6,548 bases of DNA from Sulfurimonas sp. (lineage in GTDB: Bacteria > Campylobacterota > Campylobacteria > Campylobacterales > Sulfurimonadaceae). The notes beneath the pieces are model-generated. The model worked only from the letters and a program-made list of their open reading frames with translations, searched no databases and was not told where the DNA came from. Positions 6,391 through 6,548 of this stretch are shown here, one piece after another. Numbering within the stretch: the stretch's first letter is position 1; the number at the start of each line of letters is the position of its first letter. The stretch is from contig JAGGWO010000062.1 in assembly GCA_021157485.1 (NCBI GenBank), forward strand, positions 1-6,548, written 5' to 3'. A program made the translations under genes and the position numbers.

Positions 6391-6548
6391 GCGCTGCGTT
6401 TAACCAATCGTTCCTTAAAACTTTTTCACCATCATTGTGAGTAATTGCAAGTTTGTTTTTGCTTCTTTTTTCATACTCGTTCATAATATCTTTTATCTCA
6501 ATATCAACACCAAATATATCTATATATGAGTAAATTATATTCTCTGCA
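6374..6548 (-). CDS. Unrecognised protein, C-terminal end, enters from right edge
   Basis: Read leftward, the frame is open from the right edge to a TAG at 6374-6376, giving the last 57 residues. It begins AENIIYSYIDIFGVDIEI and ends GEKVLRNDWLNAALIVES. An internal ATG at residue 24 (MNEYEKRSKNK) has no good ribosome site, so the start is probably outside the window. The segment is mixed hydrophobic/charged without membrane helices, motifs or a recognisable domain. Codon choice matches the neighbours. The other leftward frames of 6391-6548 are interrupted, and this one has a plausible protein composition, which is the main support. It converges on fliI, overlapping its last 17 bases tail to tail. 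Function is unknown. Confidence 0.6.
   Translation of the reverse strand, partial: AENIIYSYIDIFGVDIEIKDIMNEYEKRSKNKLAITHNDGEKVLRNDWLNAALIVES

Noticed and set aside
1..6548. Undescribed defence, mobile or secondary-metabolite system
   Set aside because: All complete genes fall in housekeeping or known families, spacing and codon use are uniform, and there are no transposase, integrase, toxin-antitoxin or CRISPR signatures.

Overview
The window looks like ordinary chromosome of an AT-rich, flagellated member of the Campylobacterota (former Epsilonproteobacteria), most like Sulfurimonas or a close relative. Three things point there: an RNase J with a long Asn/Lys/Pro-rich N-terminal extension directly behind rsmA (the pairing I recall from Helicobacter and Campylobacter), folE directly in front of fliI (the pairing I recall from Campylobacter jejuni), and promoters that show a -10 box without a clear -35. 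The genus is inferred from gene content and protein feel, not from a search.

Layout. Positions 1-1020 hold a leftward pair: hisF (histidine biosynthesis) and, one base behind it, the N-terminal part of a nucleoside phosphorylase-like protein that runs off the left edge. Positions 1021-1159 are the largest non-coding gap. It carries the hisF promoter and a near-perfect palindrome that matches the chromosomal ParB-binding site parS at 15 of 16 bases. Position 1160 starts a rightward small membrane protein of the DUF420 type. After a 71-base gap with a weak hairpin and an extended -10 promoter comes a tight rightward cluster: rsmA, rnj, folE, fliI (gaps of 12, 16 and 2 bases). From 6374 to the right edge lies the C-terminal end of an unrecognised leftward gene, whose last 17 bases overlap the end of fliI.

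How the genes fit together. RsmA dimethylates the 3' end of 16S rRNA, and RNase J is an rRNA/mRNA processing and decay nuclease, so the first half of the cluster is RNA metabolism. FolE opens the pterin/folate (and preQ0) pathway. FliI is the ATPase of the flagellar export apparatus. The cluster looks like a transcription unit of housekeeping genes rather than a single pathway. No RNA genes, CRISPR, insertion sequences, phage genes or defence genes are visible, and I found no undescribed multi-gene system. The observations most worth a second look are the parS-like site, the possibly leaderless rsmA transcript, the repeat-bearing disordered extension of RNase J, and a DUF420 protein with no oxidase genes beside it.
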